DNA of 39,000 nucleotides from Pseudomonadota bacterium (GTDB taxonomy: Bacteria; Pseudomonadota; Gammaproteobacteria; Burkholderiales; Gallionellaceae): assembly GCA_021782995.1 (NCBI GenBank), contig JAJXUI010000027.1:1-39000 (forward strand), in the 5' to 3' direction. How positions within the stretch are numbered: the first letter of the stretch is position 1; every line of letters starts with the position of its first letter. The notes under the pieces are model-generated. The model was not told the DNA's origin. It was given only the letters and a program-made list of their open reading frames with translations, and made no database searches. The position numbers were made by a program, and so were the translations under genes. Positions 10,968-20,864 of this stretch are shown in pieces.

Positions 10968-11626
10968 TGTCCAAGAAAATATTCAATTTATTCATCATAT
11001 TACTTATCACCCAGCTTGCAGCCTGTGGCGACAACCGCCTGCATACGCAGGGCGTGTATGTACTGATCGACACCTCCGGCACCTACACCCAGCAGGTGAG
11101 CAAAGCACGCCAGCTGATCAACTACCTGCTGGCCAACCTGAATACCGGCGATTCGCTGGCGGTGGCCAAGGTGGAAAGCAAGAGCTTCAGCGAAAAGGAC
11201 ATCGTGGCCAAGGTAACTTTCGACCGCCGCCCGTCACAGGCCAACCAGGAAAAGCGCGCGTTCAACCAGAAGATCGAAGCGTTTGCAAAGGATGTGAAGG
11301 GCAGCGCCTACACTGACATCACCGGCGGGCTGATCCAGGCAGCGGAATACCTGAACGAAGCCAATCCCGGCCACAAGACGGTGATCATCTTTTCCGACAT
11401 GCAGGAAGAGCTGGGCAAGGAAACCGTGCGCGACTTCCCGATCAAACTGGATGGCATACGCGTGATGGCGGTCAACGTGACCAAGCTGAACACCGACAAC
11501 ACCGATCCGCGGCGTTATCTTGACCGGCTGGAATGGTGGAAAAAGCGCGTGCTGGAGGCCGGTGCCAGCGAATGGTATGTGATCAACGATCTGGAACATC
11601 TGGACCGGGTACTTGGCACGCAATAA
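10967..11626 (+). CDS. Von Willebrand factor A domain lipoprotein
   Basis: The 219-residue product has a lipoprotein signal with lipobox LAAC (Cys20). A VWA domain fills the rest. The metal-ion-dependent adhesion site is largely intact. DTSGT at 35-39 stands for DxSxS with the last Ser replaced by Thr, TDITGG supplies the distant Thr, and FSDMQEE supplies the late Asp. Such domains bind a divalent metal and a protein partner, here at the membrane surface in the periplasm. The start codon overlaps the stop of the upstream membrane protein. Function is unknown, but coupling suggests a complex with that protein. Confidence 0.88.
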   Translation: MSKKIFNLFIILLITQLAACGDNRLHTQGVYVLIDTSGTYTQQVSKARQLINYLLANLNTGDSLAVAKVESKSFSEKDIVAKVTFDRRPSQANQEKRAFNQKIEAFAKDVKGSAYTDITGGLIQAAEYLNEANPGHKTVIIFSDMQEELGKETVRDFPIKLDGIRVMAVNVTKLNTDNTDPRRYLDRLEWWKKRVLEAGASEWYVINDLEHLDRVLGTQ

Positions 11627-11655
11627 CCTTTGCGCCGAGGCCCTGTTACGTTTCA

Positions 11656-13674
11656 TCATTGCAGCTTCATTGAGGGATCATAGCGCACCACACGGTTACG
11701 GCCGGTTTCCTTGGCGTGATACATCGCAGAATCAGCATTCATGAGCAGTGACTTTTCATCACGGCCATGTTCCGGGAAAACTGCGATGCCGATGCTGGAG
11801 GAAATATTCAGCTGGTGGCCCATGATCATGAAGGACTCGTCCAGCGCCTTGCGGATTTTTTCGGCAACCGCATATGCATCGCCCTCCTTATCCACCATCG
11901 GCAATAACACGACGAATTCATCGCCACCGATACGCGCAGCAGTATCCGATTCACGCAGGCAATCCTGGATGCGGATTGCCACCTCCTTCAGCAGGATATC
12001 GCCGACATGATGGCCAAGCGTGTCATTGATCGGCTTGAATTTGTCCAGATCGATGAACATCACCACCATGAAATGCTGTTCGCGCTTTGCGGTGGATATG
12101 GCCTGCTGCAATCGGTCGGTCAGCAGGGTGCGGTTGGGCAGCCCGGTCAACGGATCATAGTGCGCAAGATTGACCATGTGCGCCTCGGCTGCCTTGCGCT
12201 CGCTGATATCCGAGAACAGCGCCACATAGTTTGTCAGCTGACCAGTCTCGTCACGTACCGCATTGATCGACAGCCACTCCGTATAGAACTCACCATTCTT
12301 GCGGCGGTTGAATATTTCGCCCTGCCAGCTGCCGGTGTTGTTGAGGACCTGCCACATTTCGCTGAAAAACTCCGGTGTATGCGCACCCGAGGCCAGCAGC
12401 TTGGATTTTTTACCGACGGCCTCCGCCGCCGTATAACCGGTGATCGCGGTAAATGCCGGATTCACCTGGAGGATGATGGATTGCGGGTCAGTCACCAGCA
12501 CCGCTGTATCCACATTCTCAATCACTTTCTTCGCCAGGCGCATGTCCGCCTCGGCACGCCTGCGCTCCTGCAGTTCGCGCGCCAATCGCCGGGTAACGGA
12601 TATTGCACGGCTCCGGCCATCCACTAGCGACCAGGTCAGCAACGTCAGCAGGATGCTGATCAGAATGCCTGCCAGCGCGATGGAGCGCGGCCTCTGGTTG
12701 AGCAGGCGCTGGTCGAATTCCGGCACCGAGAAATACTGCAACGTCCAGTCACGTCCGGAGATTTCCACATGGCTGATTGCGCTGAAATAGGGTCCATGCC
12801 CGTTGACGCCTTGCAATACCTTTCCATGCCGGTACATCAGCATCTGCTCATCCACCTGACTGCCATCATATATTTCAAAAATAACTCGCGGCAGCTCACT
12901 GGCAAACATGCTCTGCATCAGGTCCTGCATGCTGAAGGGTGAATACACCCACCCCAGCAAGTTCAAACGGCGCTGATTCCGTGTATTGTGAAATTGGCCA
13001 TTGCGGTATACCGGCAACCACATGATGAACCCTATCTGCTGGCCGAGTGCGCGATCATTCAGCAGATGCAGCAACGGTGAAATCACGCACTGGCCACTGT
13101 CCCTTGCTTTCTCCATGGAGAGCTTGCGGCCAGTTTCACTCAGCGCATCGAATCCGGGAACCTGCAGATTGATTCCGTCTGCGGGCTCCAGATAGACGAC
13201 CGGGGCATATTGTTCCCGTTCCCCTGCCGGAAAGATCCTGTAATCACCCAGGCCTTTTCGATGCATCTCCCGCACGAAACCCGGTATCTGTTCACGCCTG
13301 AGTAAATGGGCATAACCCAGTCCCTGCACGCCGGGAAAATTTTTCTCCAGCCTCAGCGCTGAAACATATTCCCGGAATTGATTTCGATCGACGCTGCGCG
13401 TAGCGGCAAACAAGCCTTTTGCCCCGTGCAGCATGCTCTCGTACATCGCCATCTGGTGGACGATTTTCGACTGGATTTCCTGGGTTTCGTAGAGAAACTC
13501 GTGCTGCAGGACATGTTCGGTTTCTGCCTTGGCAATACGCCACAGGTACAAGGTTACCAGCAACGAAAGGACAAAAACCAGCAGTGGAAGCAGGCGGTAA
13601 AGACTGAATCCATGCGTCTCCTGCGATGCCTGAATAGCACTGGCGGCGGCATCATTGCCTGTCATTACCGACAT
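11656..13674 (-). CDS. CHASE-PAS-GGDEF diguanylate cyclase
   Basis: A 672-residue membrane sensor that should make cyclic di-GMP from GTP. A membrane segment near residues 25-45 is followed by a periplasmic CHASE domain (about 70-300, including GVQGLGYAHLL and YAPVVYLEPADG). A second membrane segment lies near 330-352. A cytoplasmic PAS domain (about 375-495, NPAFTAITGYTAAEAVGK) follows, then GGDEF. The catalytic GGDEF motif at 583-587 is intact. RESD at 574-577 fits the inhibitory product-binding site, so feedback control is likely. The CHASE ligand is unknown. An 18-bp palindrome lies 41 bp upstream of the start. Confidence 0.93.
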   Translation of the reverse strand: MSVMTGNDAAASAIQASQETHGFSLYRLLPLLVFVLSLLVTLYLWRIAKAETEHVLQHEFLYETQEIQSKIVHQMAMYESMLHGAKGLFAATRSVDRNQFREYVSALRLEKNFPGVQGLGYAHLLRREQIPGFVREMHRKGLGDYRIFPAGEREQYAPVVYLEPADGINLQVPGFDALSETGRKLSMEKARDSGQCVISPLLHLLNDRALGQQIGFIMWLPVYRNGQFHNTRNQRRLNLLGWVYSPFSMQDLMQSMFASELPRVIFEIYDGSQVDEQMLMYRHGKVLQGVNGHGPYFSAISHVEISGRDWTLQYFSVPEFDQRLLNQRPRSIALAGILISILLTLLTWSLVDGRSRAISVTRRLARELQERRRAEADMRLAKKVIENVDTAVLVTDPQSIILQVNPAFTAITGYTAAEAVGKKSKLLASGAHTPEFFSEMWQVLNNTGSWQGEIFNRRKNGEFYTEWLSINAVRDETGQLTNYVALFSDISERKAAEAHMVNLAHYDPLTGLPNRTLLTDRLQQAISTAKREQHFMVVMFIDLDKFKPINDTLGHHVGDILLKEVAIRIQDCLRESDTAARIGGDEFVVLLPMVDKEGDAYAVAEKIRKALDESFMIMGHQLNISSSIGIAVFPEHGRDEKSLLMNADSAMYHAKETGRNRVVRYDPSMKLQ

Positions 13675-13714
13675 CTATGCAACTCCCCGCATCAAGGTGT
13701 TGCCGGCTGATTGA

Positions 13715-13732
13715 CTACTTGCCGGCAAGTAG
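13715..13732. promoter_or_regulatory. Perfect 18-bp palindrome, possible operator
   Basis: CTACTTGCCGGCAAGTAG reads the same on both strands. It lies between the comM stop (13789) and the diguanylate cyclase start (13674), about 41 bp upstream of the latter. No run of T follows on either strand, so a terminator is less likely than a binding site for a dimeric regulator, though a hairpin is possible. Confidence 0.4.
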
Positions 13733-13788
13733 AAAGATTCCTGCTTCTGAATATACGCATGCTTCAGGCCTTGCGCAATATATGGTGG

Positions 13789-15285
13789 CTATCCCTGCTT
13801 GTCCATCCGGCGATATTGCACGGCCTCAGCAATATGTGCAGCCGCCACCTTGTCGCTGCCCGCCGTATCGGCGATGGTGCGCGCCACCTTCAGGATGCGA
13901 TGGTAGGCGCGTGCCGACAGGTTGAGCCGGGTGATCGCTTGCTGCAGCAGGGCTTCGCCGGCCTCATCCGGCCGGCAATATGTCTCTATTTCTGCCACGG
14001 CAAGTTGTGCATTGGCCTTACCCTGACGCCGCAAGGCACGTTCCCGTGCCCTTTCCACCCGCGCCCGGATGGCTGCGCTGCTTTCTCCAGCCTGTTGTTG
14101 CAGCAGTGCATCCTGCGGCACGGCTGGCACTTCAAGCTGGATGTCGATGCGGTCCAGCAGCGGCCCGGAAATCTTGCTTCGATAGCGAGCCACTTTGTCC
14201 GGCGTGCAGCGGCATTTGCCGCTGTAATGTCCGAGATAGCCGCATGGGCAGGGATTCATCGCTGCCACCAGCTGGAATTCCGCACGGAAATCTGCACGAC
14301 GTGCCGCGCGCGAAATGGTAATGCGTCCGCTCTCCAGCGGTTCTCGCAGCACTTCCAGCACCTGGCGGTCGAACTCGGGCAGCTCATCCAGGAACAGGAT
14401 GCCATGCAGTGCCACGGAGATTTCACCTGGACGCGGCGTGCTGCCGCCCCCCACCAGCGCCACGGCCGAGGCAGTATGATGCGGCGCACGATAAGGGCGT
14501 TGCCGCCAGCGGCTCATTTCAAAAGACCCCGCCAGCGACTGCATCGCCGCACTTTCCAGCGCTTCATTCATCGTCATCTGTGGCAGGATGCCGGGCAACC
14601 TTGCCGCCAGCATCGATTTGCCGGTACCCGGTGGCCCGCTCATCAGCAGGCTGTGTCCTCCCGCAGCCGCAATTTCCAGCGCACGCTTGGCGTGATTCTG
14701 GCCTTTGACATCACCCATGTCAGGATAATCATGCGTCTGGCCATTTAGCGCAGGCGAATAGCGTGGTATCTGCTCATGCCGGTTCAGGTGTGCCGCCACC
14801 TGCAGCAATGATTTCGCACCATATATGGCGGCCTGTTCCACCAGCGCCGCCTCAGCCGCATTGGCCTCAGGCAATAAAAAAGCACGGCCGCAATTCGCTG
14901 CATGATACGTCATGGCGAGCGCACCGCGTATCGGGCGCAAATCACCATTCAAGGCCAGTTCGCCTGCAAACTCATAGTCGTTCAGGCTTTCCGGTGGAAT
15001 TTGCCCGGATGCTGCCAAGATGCCCAGCGCAATCGGCAGGTCGAAGCGCCCGCTTTCTTTCGGTAAATCAGCCGGGGCAAGGTTGACGGTAATGTGACGA
15101 TTGGGGAATTCGAATTGACAGTTTTGCAAGGCTGCGCGCACCCTGTCTCGACTTTCCTTGACCTCTGCCTCAGGCAAACCAACGATGGTGAAACTCGGCA
15201 GTCCGTTGGCAAGATGCACCTCCACGGTGACCTGCGCAGCCTCCATGCCGGTCAGTGCCCGACTGTACAGCACGGCGAGACCCAT
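13789..15285 (-). CDS. comM: YifB/ComM-family Mg-chelatase-like AAA+ ATPase
   Basis: The 498-residue protein has the usual ComM length and order. The N-terminal ribosomal S5/Lon-like domain (LPSFTIVGLPEAEVKESRDRVRAAL) is followed by the AAA+ core. The core carries Walker A GPPGTGKSMLA, Walker B LFLDELPEFDRQVLEVLREPLE and a zinc-type cysteine cluster (NPCPCGYLGHYSGKCRCTP). A C-terminal helical domain ends the protein (SARAYHRILKVARTIADT). Characterised ComM is a hexameric helicase that helps branch migration during natural transformation. The start ATG abuts the ubiK stop with no gap, so the two genes form an operon. Confidence 0.93.
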   Translation of the reverse strand: MGLAVLYSRALTGMEAAQVTVEVHLANGLPSFTIVGLPEAEVKESRDRVRAALQNCQFEFPNRHITVNLAPADLPKESGRFDLPIALGILAASGQIPPESLNDYEFAGELALNGDLRPIRGALAMTYHAANCGRAFLLPEANAAEAALVEQAAIYGAKSLLQVAAHLNRHEQIPRYSPALNGQTHDYPDMGDVKGQNHAKRALEIAAAGGHSLLMSGPPGTGKSMLAARLPGILPQMTMNEALESAAMQSLAGSFEMSRWRQRPYRAPHHTASAVALVGGGSTPRPGEISVALHGILFLDELPEFDRQVLEVLREPLESGRITISRAARRADFRAEFQLVAAMNPCPCGYLGHYSGKCRCTPDKVARYRSKISGPLLDRIDIQLEVPAVPQDALLQQQAGESSAAIRARVERARERALRRQGKANAQLAVAEIETYCRPDEAGEALLQQAITRLNLSARAYHRILKVARTIADTAGSDKVAAAHIAEAVQYRRMDKQG

Positions 15286-15522
15286 CTATTTCTGCTGTGA
15301 TTCCAGCGCTGTGACACGCGCTTCCAGATCGGCCAGCTTTTGCTGCGCGCGCTGCAACAATTGCGCCTGAACATCGAACTCCTCGCGCGTCACCAGGTTC
15401 AGCCGGGAAAACCCCTGTTCCAGCAGGGCACGGGCATTTTTTTCAAAATCCCGTAACGGGCTGTTGGCAGCAGCTGCGGAAAGCCGGGAGGCAAATTCAT
15501 CCAGTATTTTTGAATCCAGCAT
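15286..15522 (-). CDS. ubiK: Ubiquinone biosynthesis accessory factor UbiK (YqiC/BMFP family)
   Basis: A 78-residue helical protein starting MLDSKILDEFASRL. It has the family's LRDFEKNARALLEQGFSRLNLVTREEFD segment and a C-terminal coiled coil (LADLEARVTALESQ). UbiK is a trimeric membrane-associated factor that assists the ubiquinone-making enzyme complex under oxygen. The ATG at 15522 was chosen because AAGGAA lies just upstream and the family starts there. A longer frame to 15630 would run across the two NtrC-like sites. It is transcribed away from the porin-glnK-amtB unit and leads into comM. Confidence 0.9.
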   Translation of the reverse strand: MLDSKILDEFASRLSAAAANSPLRDFEKNARALLEQGFSRLNLVTREEFDVQAQLLQRAQQKLADLEARVTALESQQK

Positions 15523-15580
15523 TGAATATTTCCTTCGGTCTAGACAAATTGCAGTGTAACAAAATTGTACATTGAAATCG

Positions 15581-15597
15581 TGCACCAACCCGGTGCC
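15581..15597. promoter_or_regulatory. NtrC-type enhancer site 1
   Basis: TGCACCAACCCGGTGCC matches the NtrC consensus TGCACC-N5-GGTGCA in all but the last base. It lies about 131 bp upstream of the predicted sigma-54 start, a usual enhancer distance. Confidence 0.75.
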
Positions 15598-15625
15598 CAC
15601 CAAGATTGCAAACGCCTGAAAACAG

Positions 15626-15642
15626 TGCACACCTTTTGTGCA
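15626..15642. promoter_or_regulatory. NtrC-type enhancer site 2
   Basis: TGCACACCTTTTGTGCA is a 17-bp inverted repeat (TGCAC-N7-GTGCA) with the same arm spacing as site 1. The two centres are 45 bp apart. Paired dyads fit cooperative NtrC binding. This one is centred about 86 bp upstream of the predicted start. Confidence 0.75.
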
Positions 15643-15693
15643 TGGATTTTGTTTAAATCTATAACATGTTGAATATATTATATATTATTTATC

Positions 15694-15709
15694 TGGCACA
15701 GAAGCTGCT
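15694..15709 (+). promoter_or_regulatory. Sigma-54 (RpoN) promoter for torF-glnK-amtB
   Basis: TGGCACAGAAGCTGCT has the -24 GG and the -12 GC separated by exactly 10 bases, with the full TGGCAC element. Transcription would begin near 15720, leaving a 47-base leader before the porin ATG at 15767. With the two NtrC-like sites upstream, this predicts nitrogen-limitation control. Confidence 0.85.
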
Positions 15710-15766
15710 AAGTATCGGCCGTGGATGATTTTGTCCCACAACCAACTCATAGAAAAGGATTTCAAC

Positions 15767-16916
<1,150 letters not shown>

Positions 16917-16929
16917 TAGGAGCCCAGAC

Positions 16930-18480
16930 ATGAAAACGAAACAAAGTGAAGTTTCAGTGAAGGCTAACGCCAGCGTAAGCTGGGGTTATGCCGCAGCTAA
17001 AAAACTACTTCTGACCCTCAGCCTGGTGGGCGCGCTGTTCGGCCTGTCCGCCCCGGCCTTTGCAGATGACGCTGCACCCGCTGCGACACCTGCCGCTACG
17101 GCTGCCGCAGCCACTCCCGCTACAGCTGCCCCTGCACCTGCCGCCGCTCCCGCACCCGTACCCAACAAAGGCGACACCGCCTGGATGATGGTAGCCAGCC
17201 TGCTGGTGATCATGATGTCCATCCCCGGCCTGGCATTGTTCTACGGCGGCCTGGTACGCAGCAAGAACATGCTGTCCGTACTGATGCAGGTGTTCACGAT
17301 CTTCTCGCTGATCACCGTATTGTGGGCCGTGTACGGTTACTCGATCGCCTTTACCGAAGGTAACGCATTCTTCGGCGGCTTCGGACGCGCGTTCCTGAAA
17401 GGCATCTTTGATCCGGTAACCGGCAGCGTGGCCAATGCAGCTACATTCAGCAAAGGCGTGGTAATTCCCGAGTTCGCATTCGTCGCCTTCCAGGCCACAT
17501 TTGCAGCGATCACCGTGGCCCTGATTGTCGGCGCTTTCGCAGAACGTGTGAAATTTTCCGCACTGCTTGTGTTCTCCGTGCTGTGGTTCACCTTCTCCTA
17601 CCTGCCGATGGCACACATGGTATGGTTCTGGGCGGGTCCTGATGCCTACACTTCTGCTGCTGCCGCAGATGCAGCGAATGCGACTGCCGGCTGGCTGTTC
17701 CAGAAGGGCGTGCTTGACTTCGCGGGCGGTACCGTTGTGCACATCAACGCTGCGATCGCCGGCCTGGTTGGCGCCTATGTGATCGGCAAGCGTGTTGGCT
17801 ACGGCAAGGAGAGCTTTGCTCCGCACAGCCTGACCATGACCATGATCGGCGCTTCCCTGCTGTGGGTAGGCTGGTTCGGTTTCAATGCAGGTTCTGCACT
17901 GGAAGCTGGTGGCACTGCTACCCTGGCCTTCATCAACAGCTTGAATGCAACAGCGGCTGCGGCAATGACCTGGATGCTGTCTGAATGGATGCTGAAAGGC
18001 AAACCCAGCCTGCTCGGTGCAGTTTCCGGCGCAATCGCAGGTCTGGTTGCAATCACTCCGGCTTGCGGCTGGGTGGGTGTAGGTGGCGGCCTGATCATCG
18101 GCGCACTGGCTGGTGTTGCATGCTTCTGGGGTGTTACCGGCCTGAAGAAGATGCTGGGCGCAGATGACTCCCTCGACGTATTCGGTGTACACGGCGTGGG
18201 TGGTATCCTCGGCGCGCTGCTGACCGGTGTATTCAACACATGGAAACTGGGCGGCACCGGTATCGCCGACTACGTGGCCAACACGGTTGTTGATACACAA
18301 ATCGGCCCGCAACTGTGGATCCAGGCGCAAGGCGTGCTGACTGCCCTGATCTGGTCCGGCGTGGTTGCCTACATCAGCTACAAGATTGTGGACATGACTA
18401 TCGGTCTGCGTGTATCCGAAGAAGCTGAACGCGAAGGCCTGGATACAACAACACACGGTGAACGTGCTTACAACATGTAA
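16930..18480 (+). CDS. amtB: Ammonium transporter AmtB
   Basis: A trimeric inner-membrane ammonium channel of 516 residues. The signal peptide ends at APAFA (residue 45), as in precursor-type AmtB proteins. About 34 residues of nearly pure alanine and proline follow, then the first membrane helix (MMVASLLVIMMSIPGLALFYGG). The twin-histidine pore residues are present in DFAGGTVVHINAAIAG and DVFGVHGVGGILG. TAGGAG precedes the ATG, 13 bases after the glnK stop. The long Ala/Pro linker is unusual but probably just a periplasmic spacer. A strong terminator follows. Confidence 0.97.
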   Translation: MKTKQSEVSVKANASVSWGYAAAKKLLLTLSLVGALFGLSAPAFADDAAPAATPAATAAAATPATAAPAPAAAPAPVPNKGDTAWMMVASLLVIMMSIPGLALFYGGLVRSKNMLSVLMQVFTIFSLITVLWAVYGYSIAFTEGNAFFGGFGRAFLKGIFDPVTGSVANAATFSKGVVIPEFAFVAFQATFAAITVALIVGAFAERVKFSALLVFSVLWFTFSYLPMAHMVWFWAGPDAYTSAAAADAANATAGWLFQKGVLDFAGGTVVHINAAIAGLVGAYVIGKRVGYGKESFAPHSLTMTMIGASLLWVGWFGFNAGSALEAGGTATLAFINSLNATAAAAMTWMLSEWMLKGKPSLLGAVSGAIAGLVAITPACGWVGVGGGLIIGALAGVACFWGVTGLKKMLGADDSLDVFGVHGVGGILGALLTGVFNTWKLGGTGIADYVANTVVDTQIGPQLWIQAQGVLTALIWSGVVAYISYKIVDMTIGLRVSEEAEREGLDTTTHGERAYNM

Positions 18481-18523
18481 AATCTGGAAGCATGTAATAC
18501 GTAGTTGATGTAGTACCCAAACA

Positions 18524-18557
18524 CAGAACGCCCCGGCATGCCGGGGCGTTCTGTTTT
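18524..18557 (+). terminator. Rho-independent terminator after amtB
   Basis: CAGAACGCCCCGG pairs perfectly with CCGGGGCGTTCTG around CATG, followed by TTTT. The 13-bp stem ends the torF-glnK-amtB unit and may also stop the convergent HD-GYP transcript. Confidence 0.93.
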
Positions 18558-18591
18558 GCTGCAACATTTCGTAATGCCAGAACCAAACCCG

Positions 18592-19908
18592 TCACTTCAG
18601 CCGAGCAACGCTGACACGCTCCCGCTTTTCCAGCAGCAACTCCTGGATATATTCCATCCAGCCCGTCACTGCCTTGCCCACCGCAGTCTGGTCTTCCTGA
18701 AAATTCGGCCAGCGTCTTTGTACTTCGAACAGGGTTTCCGTGATCTGGCTGATGGTTTCCTCATTCACCTGATACAGCTCGGCCAGGCTGGCTTCATCAC
18801 CATCCAGGTTTTTCAGCACGCCGCCACCATCAGACACATCTATTCCGGCTTCGCGCGTGGCCTTGCCCAGACTGGCAAGCCTTTGCTGGACATAGCCGGA
18901 CGGACTGCGCGGCCGCGGCGGCAAATCGCCGATCAGCCGGCTCCAGAATTCCAGTGCCAGATCAATCTTGCGCAGCTGGTCACGAATGACCTCCGGATTC
19001 ACCAGCTCGAGCGTGGGCACTTCCGACGTGTCCACACTTCCGTGCCCGAGCAGCACGGCGAGAAATGCATTCAGTTCGGCATCGTATTTCTGCTGGTTGA
19101 ACTTCAGCGACAGCGCCAGGTGCTGTTTGCCATCCCGGGTTTCTTCATCCAGCCTGTTGATGGCCAGCTCGGCAATGGACAGGATTTTAGCCAGTTCCCC
19201 AAGCTCACTTCCCATCAGCCCGAATGGATAACCACTGCCATCGATGCATTCGTGATGCCGCATCACGGCATTAATCACGTCCAGCGAATAGATGCCCGAG
19301 TTAAGCAGCATGCGCTGCGATGTGGCCGGATGGGTGTAGATCATTTCGCGTTCTTCGCGCAGTGGGTGCGCATCTTCACGCATCAACTTCTCGTCTATGC
19401 GCAGCTCGCTGATATCGTGCAGCAGGCCGGCCGTAGCCAGCTCCTGCAATTGCTTTGGCGAGAGGCCGCGCCGCAAGCCGAGATAGATGCTCAGCAATGC
19501 CACCGATACACTGTGCACCAGCAGCGCCAGCCTGTTCTCGCGCGCCAGTGTCAGCAAAAATACCATCGGCGTGCTGAGCTGCACCTGTGCAAGGATTTCA
19601 GTCAGGCTTTCCGGATGCACAATGGCCTTTGCCATGCGCATCAGCGGCGAGCGTGTATGCAGCAGGTTGCGCGCAATCACGATGATCTCATCCATCGTGA
19701 TGCCATTTTCCACCACCAGGCATTGCTCCAGCGGCGGCAGGATGTCGTGCTGTCCCAGCTTTTCGGCAAAGGTGGAATCGATGCGCACCCCCTTGTTTAC
19801 CAGCTTGAGCCCGGTGGTGGAATACACATCCTGGCAGGTGGTCACCGGCAATCTTTCTGCAAGCTGCGTAATGATCAGCTTGTAATACTGGTCGTGCAGT
19901 GTTGCCAT
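18592..19908 (-). CDS. HD-GYP domain protein, probable cyclic di-GMP phosphodiesterase
   Basis: The 438-residue cytoplasmic protein has an uncharacterised N-terminal region (about 1-125) and a central HD-GYP domain. The metal-binding order is visible: VHSVSVALLS, LLHDISELRID, YTHPATSQRMLL and HHECIDGSGYPFGL. The GYP part is canonical. The first motif is HDISE instead of the common HDIGK, so the conserved Gly-Lys is lost. Activity is likely but unproven. A C-terminal helical region of some 170 residues was not recognised. The gene begins 4 bases after the purU stop, so it is probably cotranscribed with purU. Confidence 0.85.
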   Translation of the reverse strand: MATLHDQYYKLIITQLAERLPVTTCQDVYSTTGLKLVNKGVRIDSTFAEKLGQHDILPPLEQCLVVENGITMDEIIVIARNLLHTRSPLMRMAKAIVHPESLTEILAQVQLSTPMVFLLTLARENRLALLVHSVSVALLSIYLGLRRGLSPKQLQELATAGLLHDISELRIDEKLMREDAHPLREEREMIYTHPATSQRMLLNSGIYSLDVINAVMRHHECIDGSGYPFGLMGSELGELAKILSIAELAINRLDEETRDGKQHLALSLKFNQQKYDAELNAFLAVLLGHGSVDTSEVPTLELVNPEVIRDQLRKIDLALEFWSRLIGDLPPRPRSPSGYVQQRLASLGKATREAGIDVSDGGGVLKNLDGDEASLAELYQVNEETISQITETLFEVQRRWPNFQEDQTAVGKAVTGWMEYIQELLLEKRERVSVARLK

Positions 19909-19912
19909 CAGC

Positions 19913-20767
19913 CTATTTGAATACCACCGTCTTGTTTTCGCAGATCAGCACGCGGCTTTCCACATGGTAGCGCAGGCCGCGTGCCAGTACTGTCTTTTCG
20001 ATATCGCGCCCGTAGCGCACCATGTCGTCCACCGTGTCGCCATGGTCGATGCGCACGATGTCCTGCTCGATGATGGGGCCGGCATCAAGATCAGCCGTCA
20101 CATAATGGCAGGTTGCACCGATCAGCTTCACGCCGCGCTCGAACGCCTGATGATAGGGCTTGGCCCCCATGAAAGACGGCAGGAAGCTATGGTGAATGTT
20201 GATCACGTGCCCGGCAAACTTGCGGCACAGTTCAGGAGGCAATATCTGCATGAAGCGCGCCAGCACCATGGTGTCACCATCGTATTGCACATACAGCTTC
20301 TCGATTTTTGCGAATGCCTCCGCCTTGTCCTCCATCGGCACATGGTGATAGGGGATACCATGCCATTCGACAAAACTTCGCAGGTCTTCATGATTGGAAA
20401 TGACGCAGGGGATATCCACCTCCAGTTCTCCGCTGCGCCAGCGATGCAATAGATCGTTGAGGCAATGGTCCTGCTTGCTGACCAGCACCACCAGACGCAT
20501 TTTCCGCGCCGAGTCCTGCACCTGCCACTGCATGCCGAATTCCTGCGCGACTGCTGCAAACTTTTCGCACATCTCCTCCAGCGTGAATGGCAATGAATCC
20601 GCAAGGATTTCCTGGCGCATGAAGAAGCGCCCGGTTGCTTCATCCGCGTGATAACTCGCTTCCACAATCCAGCCACCATGCCGGGCGAAGAAGCCGCTTA
20701 CTGCGGCCACAATGCCAACGCGGTCCGGGCAGGACAGCGTCAGGGTATAACGTCGGGATGAATTCAT
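19913..20767 (-). CDS. purU: Formyltetrahydrofolate deformylase
   Basis: The enzyme hydrolyses 10-formyltetrahydrofolate to formate and tetrahydrofolate, balancing one-carbon pools. The 284-residue protein has an N-terminal ACT domain (LTLSCPDRVGIVAAVSGFFA), then the formyltransferase-like core. Family motifs are INIHHSFLPSFMGAKPYHQAFERGVKLIG with the catalytic His, and TADLDAGPIIEQD with the catalytic Asp. The length is normal. It is divergent from mqo and leads into the HD-GYP gene. An adjacent tetrahydrofolate-consuming metH lies 13 kb away and is probably unrelated in regulation. Confidence 0.96.
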   Translation of the reverse strand: MNSSRRYTLTLSCPDRVGIVAAVSGFFARHGGWIVEASYHADEATGRFFMRQEILADSLPFTLEEMCEKFAAVAQEFGMQWQVQDSARKMRLVVLVSKQDHCLNDLLHRWRSGELEVDIPCVISNHEDLRSFVEWHGIPYHHVPMEDKAEAFAKIEKLYVQYDGDTMVLARFMQILPPELCRKFAGHVINIHHSFLPSFMGAKPYHQAFERGVKLIGATCHYVTADLDAGPIIEQDIVRIDHGDTVDDMVRYGRDIEKTVLARGLRYHVESRVLICENKTVVFK

Positions 20768-20864
20768 GTATCTGATCCGGAATGATTATATGATTGACCT
20801 GAAGGGCGATTCTAACCGAAGCACCCGCACGGCTAGTAGGCCTTTCAGGAGTAGATTACAATCA

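Noticed and set aside
17005..18567. 520-residue minus-strand frame opposite amtB
   Set aside because: It mirrors amtB and spans the terminator. Its Cys/His/Gln-rich content has no recognisable domain.
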